Translations under genes and position numbers: made by a program
In this document: one piece after another, positions 26,477 to 37,300 of the stretch
Layout of the letters: every line of letters begins with the position of its first letter
How positions within the stretch are numbered: position 1 is the first letter of the stretch
Assembly (NCBI GenBank): GCA_937136425.1
Contig: CAKZON010000069.1
Location: 1 to 64,000, forward strand
Length of the DNA stretch: 64,000 bases
Reading direction: 5' to 3'
Source of the DNA: an uncultured Crocinitomix sp.
GTDB lineage: Bacteria; Bacteroidota; Bacteroidia; Flavobacteriales_D; Crocinitomicaceae
Notes under the pieces: generated by a model
Told to the model about the DNA's origin: nothing
The model's input: the letters and a program-made list of their open reading frames with translations, nothing else
Database searches by the model: none

Positions 26477-27046
26477 ATGGATCCATTTATCGGACAAATC
26501 CAGCCGTTTGGTTTTAATTTTGCACCACGTGGTTGGGCAAAATGTGACGGACAACTAATTGCTATTTCAAGCAATTCTGCATTATTTTCGCTTCTAGGAA
26601 CAACCTTCGGCGGAGATGGTAGAACAACTTTCGGTTTACCAGACTTAAGAGGAAGAAGCATTGTTCATATTGGTCACGGACCAGGACTCTCAACTATCAC
26701 TTGGGGTGAAAGAGGCGGAACGGAGCAATTGTACGTTACTCAGGCAAACATGCCTGCTCACGCACATTCACTAACCAATGGCGTTGCTGATGTAACTGTC
26801 TACACCAAAGAAGATACTGGTGACAGCGTTAATGAAACAGATAATGGGGCAAACTGCCTAAGTACAGGCGGGGCTACACCTCAAATTTATCAGGAAGATC
26901 CTACTGGAGCAGACAAATTAGGAGCTGTACAAATTTCTGGTACAACCAACTTGACTGGAGGAAATATTCCATTACAATCACGTAATCCTTTTTTAGGTAT
27001 TAACGTTTGTATTGCAGAATTTGGTATTTACCCATCTCGTTCTTAG
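26477..27046 (+). CDS. phage tail collar domain protein (Mdp family), copy 1, 189 aa
   Basis: It is a single-domain protein of the tail-collar/microcystin-dependent protein (MdpB) family: FAPRGWAKCDGQLIAIS near the N-terminus, then ALFSLLGTTFGGDGRTTFGL and PDLRGRSIVHIGHGPGLS, then NMPAHAHSLTNG. The C-terminus ends NVCIAEFGIYPSRS. There is no signal peptide. About 90% identical by hand count (18 differences in 189) to the next gene. No phage genes are nearby. The biochemical role of freestanding Mdp proteins is unknown. Confidence 0.9.
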   Translation: MDPFIGQIQPFGFNFAPRGWAKCDGQLIAISSNSALFSLLGTTFGGDGRTTFGLPDLRGRSIVHIGHGPGLSTITWGERGGTEQLYVTQANMPAHAHSLTNGVADVTVYTKEDTGDSVNETDNGANCLSTGGATPQIYQEDPTGADKLGAVQISGTTNLTGGNIPLQSRNPFLGINVCIAEFGIYPSRS

Positions 27047-27104
27047 AGCAGTTTAAAATTGCTGATTAAAAAAATTAAATTATTAATCCAAAAACTTATT
27101 TATT

Positions 27105-27674
27105 ATGGATCCATTCTTAGGACAAATTCAGCCTTACGGCTTTAATTTTGCACCACGCGGTTGGGCAAAATGTGACGGACAATTACTCCCTATTTCTGCT
27201 TACAGTGCTTTATTTTCACTGCTTGGAACTACTTTCGGAGGAGACGGTAGAACTACTTTCGGTTTACCAGATCTAAGAGGTAGAAGTATTGTACATATTG
27301 GTCATGGACCAGGACTTTCCACCATCACTTGGGGTGAAAGAGGTGGGGTAGAACAATTATATGTCACGCAGGCAAATATGCCCTCTCACTCTCACTCACT
27401 TACGAACGGTGTTGCTAATGTAACGGTATATACCAAAGAAGATACTGGTGATAGTGTTAATGAAACAGATAACGGAGCAAATAGTTTAAGTACTGGTGGA
27501 GCTACACCTCAAATTTATCAAGAAGATCCTACAACAGGAGATAAATTAGGTGCGGTACAAATTTCCGGTACAACAAATCTTGCAGGTGCAAATATTCCAT
27601 TACAATCACGTAATCCTTTTTTAGGTATTAATGTTTGTATAGCCCTTCAAGGTATTTTCCCATCAAGAAGTTAA
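27105..27674 (+). CDS. phage tail collar domain protein (Mdp family), copy 2, 189 aa
   Basis: Tandem duplicate of the preceding gene, 58 bases downstream, with the same length and domain. The core GGDGRTTFGLPDLRGRS and the C-terminal IPLQSRNPFLGINVCIA are identical; differences cluster at residues 28-33, around 90-105 and in the last ten residues (ALQGIFPSRS). Both lack signal peptides. A 14-base-stem hairpin follows the stop. Confidence 0.9.
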   Translation: MDPFLGQIQPYGFNFAPRGWAKCDGQLLPISAYSALFSLLGTTFGGDGRTTFGLPDLRGRSIVHIGHGPGLSTITWGERGGVEQLYVTQANMPSHSHSLTNGVANVTVYTKEDTGDSVNETDNGANSLSTGGATPQIYQEDPTTGDKLGAVQISGTTNLAGANIPLQSRNPFLGINVCIALQGIFPSRS

Positions 27675-27685
27675 TAATCAAAATC

Positions 27686-27719
27686 AAAGAGAAGTTGTCT
27701 GAATTGACAACTTCTCTTT
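27686..27719 (+). terminator. strong terminator hairpin after the collar pair
   Basis: Perfect 14-base stem AAAGAGAAGTTGTC (27686-27699) and GACAACTTCTCTTT (27706-27719) with a six-base TGAATT loop, starting 11 bases after the stop of copy 2 and ending 18 bases before the ATG at 27738. It could end the collar transcript or act as an attenuator that lowers expression of the downstream genes. Confidence 0.75.
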
Positions 27720-27737
27720 TAAAGTTTTCTTTTATTT

Positions 27738-28841
27738 ATGACGCACAACATTGGAGTACTCATTCCTCAATCAAATGCTTACCCATTAATCGGAAAAGAA
27801 TTTATACATGGGCTTAAGCTTGGTTTAGGTGATATCGACTTTAAATTATCAATTGAGAGCATTGCTTTCGGGTCAGACTCAAAGCAAATAATCAATGCCA
27901 CTCAAAAACTATTTTTTCAAGAAGACACCTGTTTAACAACAGGTTTATTAGGTCATTATGGCCTTTCTGAGTTAACTGAATTTGTTTCTAAAAATGATGA
28001 AATTTTGTTGATGGCAACAATGGGAGCTACTCGCCCTTTTGATTTACCAAGCGGAACATTTCAAAATACTTTTGGGCTATACAACGCCTTACAAGATCTC
28101 GTTCATCATTTTGATAAAAACAATGTCTCTAAAATAGAAACTTCCACTTGCTACTACGAATCTGGTTATGGTTTTATTGAAGCGTTAGCAACAAGCTTAG
28201 AAAACTCGGACAATGTTGAATTTTCGGGTCATTTTATAACTCCGCATGAACCCCGTGAAAACGAAGCGGAACTTATGATTCAACATGTTTCTGAAGATAA
28301 TCCTGAAGCCATTGTTGCATTTCATAATGGTGTATTTGCTAAAGAACATGCTACTTTTTTAGCCGAAAACAATATGCATAAAAAATTCCCTATTTATGCT
28401 CTTCCTTTCACTTGTGAAGATGCATTAATAAATGATTATGAAACCGTCTTTCAAGAAATAACAACAGTCTCTAGCTGGTACCCACAACTTGAAAATGAAT
28501 CCAACAAAAAATTTGTTACTGATTATACAGCATCCAAAAGTAAAACCCCATCCTTTTTTGCCCTTTTAGGATATGAAAATGGGCTAATAATTGCAAATGC
28601 GCTAAAACAAAATCATACCGCATTAAAAACAGCAATTTCTGACACAAACATCAACGGTCCTAGAGGGCCAATTGCATTTGGTAAAGAAACCAACAGCACA
28701 GCTTTTGATCAACATTTATGGAAAATAAACGGCAATGATAAAACTGTCATTTCCAAACTTGAAACAAATCCTAAAAAAACCAATCCTCCACATGAAGATA
28801 GTGAGGCAAAGGGTTGGTTTAACGCATACTTATGTCATTAA
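27738..28841 (+). CDS. periplasmic-binding-fold (Leu/Ile/Val-type) protein without signal peptide, 367 aa
   Basis: It starts directly with HNIGVLIPQSNAYPLIGKEF, the first strand of a type I periplasmic-binding (ABC amino-acid/amide type) domain. Later come LTTGLLGHYGLSELTEFVSK, LPSGTFQNTFGLYNALQDLV, an EALATSLENSDNVEFSGHFI segment and LLGYENGLIIANALKQN with NINGPRGPIAFG, as in LivJ-like proteins. There is no signal peptide or lipobox; the first strand begins at residue 5. No ABC permease or ATPase is nearby. It follows the collar pair and precedes the two adhesin genes by 10 bases, so it is likely a sensor or a partner and not a transport component. Confidence 0.8.
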   Translation: MTHNIGVLIPQSNAYPLIGKEFIHGLKLGLGDIDFKLSIESIAFGSDSKQIINATQKLFFQEDTCLTTGLLGHYGLSELTEFVSKNDEILLMATMGATRPFDLPSGTFQNTFGLYNALQDLVHHFDKNNVSKIETSTCYYESGYGFIEALATSLENSDNVEFSGHFITPHEPRENEAELMIQHVSEDNPEAIVAFHNGVFAKEHATFLAENNMHKKFPIYALPFTCEDALINDYETVFQEITTVSSWYPQLENESNKKFVTDYTASKSKTPSFFALLGYENGLIIANALKQNHTALKTAISDTNINGPRGPIAFGKETNSTAFDQHLWKINGNDKTVISKLETNPKKTNPPHEDSEAKGWFNAYLCH

Positions 28842-28851
28842 ATCTAAAGAA

Positions 28852-31266
28852 ATGAAAAAGCAATTATTACTTACTATGTTAATAGGGCTCATTAGTCCCT
28901 TTTGTTTTGCTCAACTTGCCATTGGCGACATTGCATTAATTGGTTACAATACCGATAGTGGACCTGGTCCGTCTACCGACCACAGTTTCTCCTTCATTAC
29001 CCTAAATGATATTCCCGGAAGTGAGGTCATTTACTTTACAGAAGAAGGGTGGAATGATGATGCCGACACATGGGCTGGCACCTCGGAGGGACACATTCAA
29101 TATACCGCCCCCGCATTAGGGCTGAGCTGCGGAACAATTATTTACATCACTGAATCTGGAAGTGATGTTTTTTCAGTTATGGGTGGTGGCACTGCTACGC
29201 TTGAAAGTGGTTCTGGTTGGAACCTCTCTGGCGGTGATCAAATCTTGGCTTACCAAGCAGATTCACCCGAACCTGGAACAATTCCTACATTTATTGCAGG
29301 ACTAAACGGTGATGACGGAAATGGATCCCCTGTTTCTCTTGATCCAATTACTCAGTGGAATGATCCTTCAACAGGACCTTTAGGAACAGCAAAATCTGGT
29401 CAACCAGACGGACTTACAAATGGTGAGAATTGCGTTTCTCTCTTTATAGCTGTATTTACAGAACAAGACAATGCAAAATATACTGGTACACTAACTGGTA
29501 CTTCAACTTTTTTACGTGGAGAAATTAATGACCGAACGAATTGGAGTTTTGATAATGGAACTGCCTTCAATATTACGCCTGGTGCATTTTCACCGTCCGT
29601 AACATGCGTGGCTCCTTGCTCGGATCCAACCGTTCCAACAATAACATATTCACCCATTACCTTTTGCGAAGGGGAATCCACAACATTAAATATTTCAGGA
29701 ACCCTAAATGATGCTACCGAATGGCATATTTATACTGGTTCTTGTGGAGGAACAGAAATAGGAACAACAGCTGGAACCACTTTTGAAGTTACTCCTGAAG
29801 ATGCAATTACTACTTATTTTATTCGAGGCGAAGGTGGTTGCGTAACTCCTGGAAGCTGCGGAAGTGTTGAAGTATCTATTACACCAGAAGATGACGCATC
29901 ATTCAGTTATGATGAGGCTATTTATTGTCCAAATGCGAGTAGTAGCACTCCATCAATAACCTTATCCGGTGGTACATTTACATCTAGTCCTGCAGGGTTA
30001 GATCTAAACGCATCTACTGGCGAAATTAATCCATCAGAAAGTGACCTTGGAGTGTATACAATAACCTACACTACTGCTGGAGATTGCCCGAGTAGTGAAG
30101 AAGTAAGCATTACTATTGAAGATAATGACGCTCCTGTTCCAGATTTAGCAGACTTGCCAAATATAACAGCAGAATGCGAAATTACTGAACTTATCAATCC
30201 TGGAGTAACAGACAATTGCACAGATCCAGTAATCATAACAAATGACGCAACATTGCCTATTACAGAGCAAGGAACTTATACCATCACTTGGACATATGAC
30301 GACGGAAATGGAAATACAACAACGCAAACGCAAACGATAATTGTAGATGATGTAACTGGACCAACACCTGATGATCCAGTTTTAGCTGACATTACAGATG
30401 AATGCGAAGTTAGCCTGTTAACATCTCCAAGTGCAACAGATAATTGCGGCGGAGAAGTAACCGTTTCAAGTGATGCAGAATTACCAATCACCGAACAAGG
30501 AACAACAATAATTACATGGACTTATGTTGATATTGAAGGAAATTCTACCACACAAACTCAAAACATTGTAATAGATGATGTAACTGCACCTATCCCAGAT
30601 GAAGTTCCTTTGGAAGATTTTTCTTCTGCATGTGAAATTAATGAGCTACCAACACCTACAGCCACTGATAATTGTGATGGAGATGTTGAAATTACTAGTG
30701 ATGCCATATTCCCAATTACTGAAGCCACAACTATTGTTTGGACTTATGATGATGGTAATGGAAACACAGTAACACAATCACAAAATATTGTTTTTGCTCC
30801 AATTGATGTAAGCATTACAACTGATGTAATTACCATTTCTGCAAACAATACAGATGCAACTGCCTATCAGTGGATAAATTGTGATGATTTATCGGAGATT
30901 GATGGTGCAACAGGTAACACATTTACTCCAGATGCAAATGGAACTTATGCTGTTATTATTATTGAGGGCGAATGTCAAGACACTTCTGAGTGTGTTACAA
31001 TTTCACAGGTTAGTATTTCTGAAAACTTAGCGAGTCTGGTTCAAATTTATCCTAACCCACTCACGAATTCCGTTTTAACAATACAATCACCGCTTGAAAT
31101 TAGTAGTGTTCAATTAATTGATATTAATGGTCGTGTTGTGGAAATTGATGCAACCTTGATTAATGGAAAACTAGACCTAACAGATATTAGCAACGGAAGC
31201 TACGTGCTTATTATTGAAACAACACCAGGACAAATTATTCAAAAGCGTTTAACGGTATTGAAATAA
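28852..31266 (+). CDS. T9SS type A secreted protein with N-terminal GDIA-type domain and HYR-like repeats, 804 aa
   Basis: A signal peptide (residues 1-20, SPFCFAQ) is followed by a ~220-residue domain: LAIGDIALIGYNTDSGPGPS, EVIYFTEEGW and ITESGSDVFSVMGGG, related to lamin-tail-like domains of bacterial secreted proteins. Then come an Ig-like domain (ITFCEGESTTLNISG), one unit of the repeat used by the next gene, and three HYR-like units (each with a CE...ATDNC pattern). The last ~75 residues are a T9SS sorting domain (VQIYPNPLTNSVLTIQSP to QKRLTVLK). I chose ATG 28852 because it directly precedes the signal peptide, 10 bases after the upstream stop; longer starts overlap that gene. Confidence 0.88.
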   Translation: MKKQLLLTMLIGLISPFCFAQLAIGDIALIGYNTDSGPGPSTDHSFSFITLNDIPGSEVIYFTEEGWNDDADTWAGTSEGHIQYTAPALGLSCGTIIYITESGSDVFSVMGGGTATLESGSGWNLSGGDQILAYQADSPEPGTIPTFIAGLNGDDGNGSPVSLDPITQWNDPSTGPLGTAKSGQPDGLTNGENCVSLFIAVFTEQDNAKYTGTLTGTSTFLRGEINDRTNWSFDNGTAFNITPGAFSPSVTCVAPCSDPTVPTITYSPITFCEGESTTLNISGTLNDATEWHIYTGSCGGTEIGTTAGTTFEVTPEDAITTYFIRGEGGCVTPGSCGSVEVSITPEDDASFSYDEAIYCPNASSSTPSITLSGGTFTSSPAGLDLNASTGEINPSESDLGVYTITYTTAGDCPSSEEVSITIEDNDAPVPDLADLPNITAECEITELINPGVTDNCTDPVIITNDATLPITEQGTYTITWTYDDGNGNTTTQTQTIIVDDVTGPTPDDPVLADITDECEVSLLTSPSATDNCGGEVTVSSDAELPITEQGTTIITWTYVDIEGNSTTQTQNIVIDDVTAPIPDEVPLEDFSSACEINELPTPTATDNCDGDVEITSDAIFPITEATTIVWTYDDGNGNTVTQSQNIVFAPIDVSITTDVITISANNTDATAYQWINCDDLSEIDGATGNTFTPDANGTYAVIIIEGECQDTSECVTISQVSISENLASLVQIYPNPLTNSVLTIQSPLEISSVQLIDINGRVVEIDATLINGKLDLTDISNGSYVLIIETTPGQIIQKRLTVLK

Positions 31267-31311
31267 CCCCTAAAACAACCTCAAAAGTTTTAAAAATTAA
31301 CTCAACAAACT

Positions 31312-34300
31312 ATGAAATTAACGCGTTTTATCTTGATTTTAAGCATGGTGTGTTGCACCTCAGCTTTTACTCAATTAGCAATTGGAGACATTGCCTTTAT
31401 TGGATATAATACGGATTCAGGTCCAGGAGCTTCAACAGATCACAGTTTTTCATTTATTACTCTTACAGATATTCCTGGAAGTGAAGTCATCTTCTTTACA
31501 GAAGAAGGTTGGAATGATGACGCAAGTAGCTGGGCTGGAACATCCGAAGGGCATATCGAGTGGACTGCTCCTGGAGGCGGTGTTAGTTGTGGAACAGTAA
31601 TTTATATCACCGAATCTGGATCAGATGTTTTTACAGTTACTGGCGGCGGAACTGCAACGCTAGAAAGTGGTTCTGGTTGGAACTTATCTGGTGGGGACCA
31701 AGTTTTAGCTTACCAAGCTGCAACAGCTGAACCTGCTACTACACCCACATTCATTAGTGGAATTAATGGAGATGATGGAAATGGATCTCCTGTTTCGCTT
31801 GATCCTGCCACAAATTGGAATGACCCTTCAACAGGCCCTTTAGGAACAGCAAAATCAGGGCTTCCATTTGGTCTTACAAATGGAGATGATTGTGTATCTC
31901 TATTTATTGCTGTTTTTACAGAACAAGACAACGCAAAATACACGGGTACATTAACCGGAACTTCAACTTTTTTACGTGGAGAGATCAATGACCGAACGAA
32001 TTGGAGTACCGATAATGGTACTGCTTTTGATATAACGCCAGGTTCTTATAGCCCATCAGTAACATGCGTTGCTCCCTGTACAGATCCAGATGTTCCAACT
32101 GCAACATCTGCTCCAGGAACAATATGTGATGGAAATTCTGCTCTATTGACAATTTCTGGAGATAAAAATGATGCCACCGCGTGGCACATTTATACCGGAT
32201 CTTGTGGAGGCACATTATTAGGAACCACAGCTGGTTCAACCTTTATTGTAACACCGACTCCACCAAGTACAACTTATTTTATTCGTGGTGAAGGTGGTTG
32301 TGTTACTTCCGGTTCATGCGGAACAATAACAGTTACAACAACACCTCGCGAAGATGCATCATTCAACTATTCTGCTGGCTCATATTGCGTTAATGATTCT
32401 GACCCTACACCGACTATTACTGGTGTTGGAGGTGGAACTTTCTCTGCTGGCGGCGGTTTATCTATTAATACTTCCACTGGGCAAATTGATGTTTCAGCAT
32501 CTACCCCAGGAACTTATACCGTAACTTATACTACAGGGGGCCTATGTGCAGGTGATGAGGATGTAAGTGTAACAATAAATGCTTTAGATAATGCCTCGTT
32601 TAATTATAGCGCGGCAGCATATTGTGTAGATGATTCTGATCCTACCCCAACTATTACTGGTTTAGGTGGTGGAACATTTTCTGCTGGTGTTGGGTTATCA
32701 ATCAATACTTCTACTGGTGCTATTGATGTTTCAGCATCTACACCTGGAACATATACCGTGACTTATACTACCACTGGAACTTGTCCTAACTCTTCAAGTG
32801 TATCTGTTACAATTAACGCTTTAGATGATCCTTCATTTAACTACTCGGCTGGTGCTTATTGTGCCAATGATTCTGACCCTACACCAACTATTACTGGTCT
32901 TGGTGGAGGAACATTTTCTGCAGGAGGAGGATTGTCAATTAATACGTCTACTGGTGCGATTGATGTTTCGGCATCTACGCCAGGAACATATACAGTTACC
33001 TATACGACAACAGGATCTTGTCCAAACTCGTCAAGTATTTCTGTTACTATTAATGCTTTAGATGATGCGTCATTTAATTACTCGGCTGCAGCCTATTGTG
33101 TAGATGATTCTGACCCTACACCAACTATTACTGGTTTAGGTGGTGGAACATTTTCTGCTGGTATTGGACTTTCTATTAATACGTCTACTGGAGCTATTGA
33201 TGTTTCAGTATCTACCCCAGGAACTTATACCGTGACTTACACAACAACTGGAACTTGTCCTAATTCTTCAAGCGTTTCAGTAACTATTAATGCTTTAGAT
33301 GATCCTTCATTTAACTATTCGGCTGGTGCTTATTGCCCTAATGATTCTGATCCTACACCAACTATTACTGGTTTAGGTGGTGGAACATTTTCTGCTGGAG
33401 GAGGATTGTCAATCAACACATCAACTGGGCTAATTGATGTTTCTGCATCTACACCTGGCACATACACCATTACTTACACAACAGCGGGATCTTGTCCCAA
33501 TTCTTCAAGTGTTTCTGTTACTATAAATGCTTTAGATGATGCTTCATTCAACTATAGCGCTGCAGCATATTGCGTGAACGATTCTGATCCTACACCAACT
33601 ATTACTGGTTTAGGCGGAGGAACATTCTCTGCTGGAGTTGGACTTTCTATTAACACTTCTACAGGTGCTATTGATGTTTCGGCATCTACACCTGGTACAT
33701 ATACCGTGACTTATACAACTACTGGAACTTGCCCTAATTCATCAAGTGTTTCAGTAACGATTAACGCCTTAGATGACGCCTCTTTTTCTTATGATGCCGG
33801 AAGCTACTGCGTTAGCGAACCTGACCCTACCCCAACCATTACTGGTTTAGATGGTGGTACTTTTTCCGCTGGAGTTGGACTGTCAATTAATACTTCTACT
33901 GGTATTATTGATGTTTCAGCATCTACGCCAGGAACCTATACTGTGACTTATACTACTGCAGGAACTTGTCCTAATTCTTCAAGTGTCTCTGTAACGATTA
34001 CAACATTAGATGATGCTTCGTTTAACTACAGTGCAGCGGCATATTGTGTAGACGATTCTGACCCTACACCAACTATTACAGGTTTAAGTGGTGGAACATT
34101 CTCTGCCGGGGTTGGACTTTCTATTAATACTACTACAGGCGCTATTGATGTTTCAGCATCTACACCAGGAACCTATACTGTGACTTACACAACTGTGGGT
34201 TCTTGCGCAAACTCTTCAAGTGTTTCAGTAACTATTAATGCTTTAGATAATGCTTCATTTAATTACTCGGCTGGTGCTTATTGCGCTGATGATTCTGATC

Positions 34301-37300
34301 CTACACCAACTATTACTGGTTTAGGTGGAGGTACTTTCTCGGCCGGTGTTGGGTTATCAATTAATACTTCTACTGGTGCTATTGATGTTTCCACATCTAC
34401 TCCTGGTACATACACCGTGACTTATACAACTACTGGAACTTGTCCTAATTCTTCAAGCGTTTCTGTTATTATAAATGCTTTAGATGATGCTTCATTCAAC
34501 TATAGTGCTGCAGCTTATTGTGCAGATGATTCTGATCCTACCCCAACTATTACTGGTTTAGGCGGTGGAACATTCTCTGCAGGCGTTGGGCTTTCAATTA
34601 ATACTTCTACAGGTGCTATTGATGTTTCTGCATCTACTCCTGGTACATACACTGTAACTTATACAACAACGGGAACTTGTCCTAACTCTTCAAGTGTTAC
34701 TGTCACTATTAATGCGTTAGATGATGCTTCATTTAACTATTCGGCTGGTGCTTATTGCGCTGATGATTCTGACCCTACACCAACAATCACTGGTTTAGGC
34801 GGTGGAACATTCTCTGCTGGAGTTGGATTATCAATAAACACTTCAACTGGGCAAATTGACGTTTCAGCATCAACACCAGGAACCTACACTGTAACTTATA
34901 CAACTACAGGAACTTGTCCTAACTCTTCAAGTGTTACCGTAACTATTAATGCTTTAGATGATGCAAGTTTCAATTATGACTCTCCTAGTTACTGCATTAG
35001 CGAACCTGATCCCACACCAACCATTACTGGTCTAAGCGGGGGTACATTTTCTGCAGGAGTTGGATTAATCATTAATGCATCCAATGGAGAAGTTGATGTT
35101 TCTGCATCAACACCTGGAACTTACACGGTGACTTATACAACCACTGGAACTTGCCCTAACTCTTCAAGTGTATCTCTAACAATTAATACATTAGATGATG
35201 CCTCGTTTAACTTTGACGCCGCAATTTATTGTCCAAACGGAGTAGATCCTACGCCAACAATAACAGGAGTACCAGGGGGAGCATTCTCCGCAGGAGTTGG
35301 ATTAGTAATCAATGCATCTACAGGAGAAATTGATTTATCTGCATCTATTGAGGGAACTTATACGGTTACTTATACAACTATTGGACTATGCTCTAATTCG
35401 AGCAGTGAAACTGTAACAATAATTGATGATACACCCCCAGTACCTGACGTTGCAGATTTACCAGATGTAACTGCAGAATGCGAAGTTGCTTCATTGACTA
35501 ACCCAACAGCAACCGACAATTGTGGAGGAGTTGTAACTGTATCCAATGATGCTTCTTTACCAATTACAGATCAAGGAACAACAGTTGTTACATGGACCTA
35601 TGATGATGGGAACGGAAATACGACAACACAGACGCAAGATGTTGTAATAGACGATATAACAGACCCTGTCCCAGATGATGCTGTTTTAGATGATATAACT
35701 GCAGAATGTGAAGTTAACGTATTAACTGACCCAACTGCTACAGATAATTGCGGAGGAATAGTTACCGTATCCAATGATGCTTCTTTACCGATTACAGACC
35801 AAGGAACAACAATTGTTACGTGGACTTATGACGACGGAAATGGAAATACAACAACACAAACACAAAATGTAGTAATAGATGACATTACTGGACCAACACC
35901 TGATGATGCTGTTTTAGATGACGTCACTGCAGAATGCGAAGTTACTTCATTAACCGATCCTACTGCTACTGATAATTGTGGTGGAATCGTTACGGTTTCA
36001 AATGATGCTTCTTTACCAATTACAGATCAGGGAACAACGGTTGTTACATGGACTTATGACGACGGAAATGGAAATACAACGATCCAAACACAGGACGTTG
36101 TTATTGATGACATTACTGCTCCAACTATTTTAGATTGCCCAGGGGACATTACAGAAGATGCTAACACTGTAATTTGCGAAGCCATTGTTACATGGACTGA
36201 ACCTACTATGACAGATAATTGTACAGACGCAACAATGACCTCAACACATTCACCTGGAGATATTTTCCCACTTGGAACAACTACTGTAACCTATACTGCG
36301 ACCGATATCGGATTAAATGAAACAACCTGTTCATTTGATGTTATTGTTGCATCTGATTTAACATTAACAACTGTTATTACAGATGAAGAAATGGGCGGTG
36401 ACGGAGCAATTGATCTTACTGTAACAGGAGGTGTTCCAGGATATTTATATGATTGGGATGTAGATGGAACCGGGGACTTTGATGACACTGAAGATTTGAC
36501 AGATTTAACTGCTGGAACTTATTTAGTTGAGGTAGTGGATGACATTGGTTGTACAGCAACTGCTTCTATAGATGTTGTTCTTTCATGTATGCCGTTAGAA
36601 GTAGTTGTATCAGATACAATTCTTTGCGAAAACGACCTATTACTTTTAGATGCCACCTCAATGAGTGGAGCAGATATTACATGGGATGGTGGTGCAATTG
36701 ACGGTGAAGAATTTATGCCAGGTGTTGTTGGAACAATTGTTTACACCGCAACAAGTGCGGATGAAGAGGACTGTTCATTATCTGTTGAAATTGAAGTATT
36801 AGCAGCACCAACTGTTGTTGCATCCGCAGGTGACGGTTCATTTTGTGATGGCGAACCAGTAGTACTTTCTGCAGGTGGAGATGCCGACACCTTTACATGG
36901 GATCCTGCTGATTTAGATCCACCAATTGGTATAACAACATATACTTTAACAGGTATATTTGATGAAACAGGATGTATGAATACCTCAACTATTGATGTTA
37001 CTGTTCACGCATTACCTACAGTAATTGCAAATGCAGAAAATGAAAATATTTGTGAAGGAAATTCAGCCATATTATTTGGAGCAGGAGCAGAAACATATGT
37101 ATGGATTCCGGAAGGAACATTCGAAGATGGAGAGCCGTTTGTGCCAGGACCAATTGGCACATATACGTACACTGTAATTGGAACGGATGTAAACGGTTGT
37201 ACAGCTAATGACGAAATTACAATAAACGTAGTTGAAAGTATTACCATCACCTATGACGTTATCAACGAAATAGGTGGTGCTGATGGTGAAATCAACATTA

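Noticed and set aside
26477-27674. Tail-collar genes as a prophage remnant
   Set aside because: No other phage gene, integrase or attachment site is near, and freestanding Mdp-type collar proteins are common in bacterial chromosomes.
32350-35430. Repeat array as CRISPR
   Set aside because: The 237-base units are coding, in frame and have no spacers.
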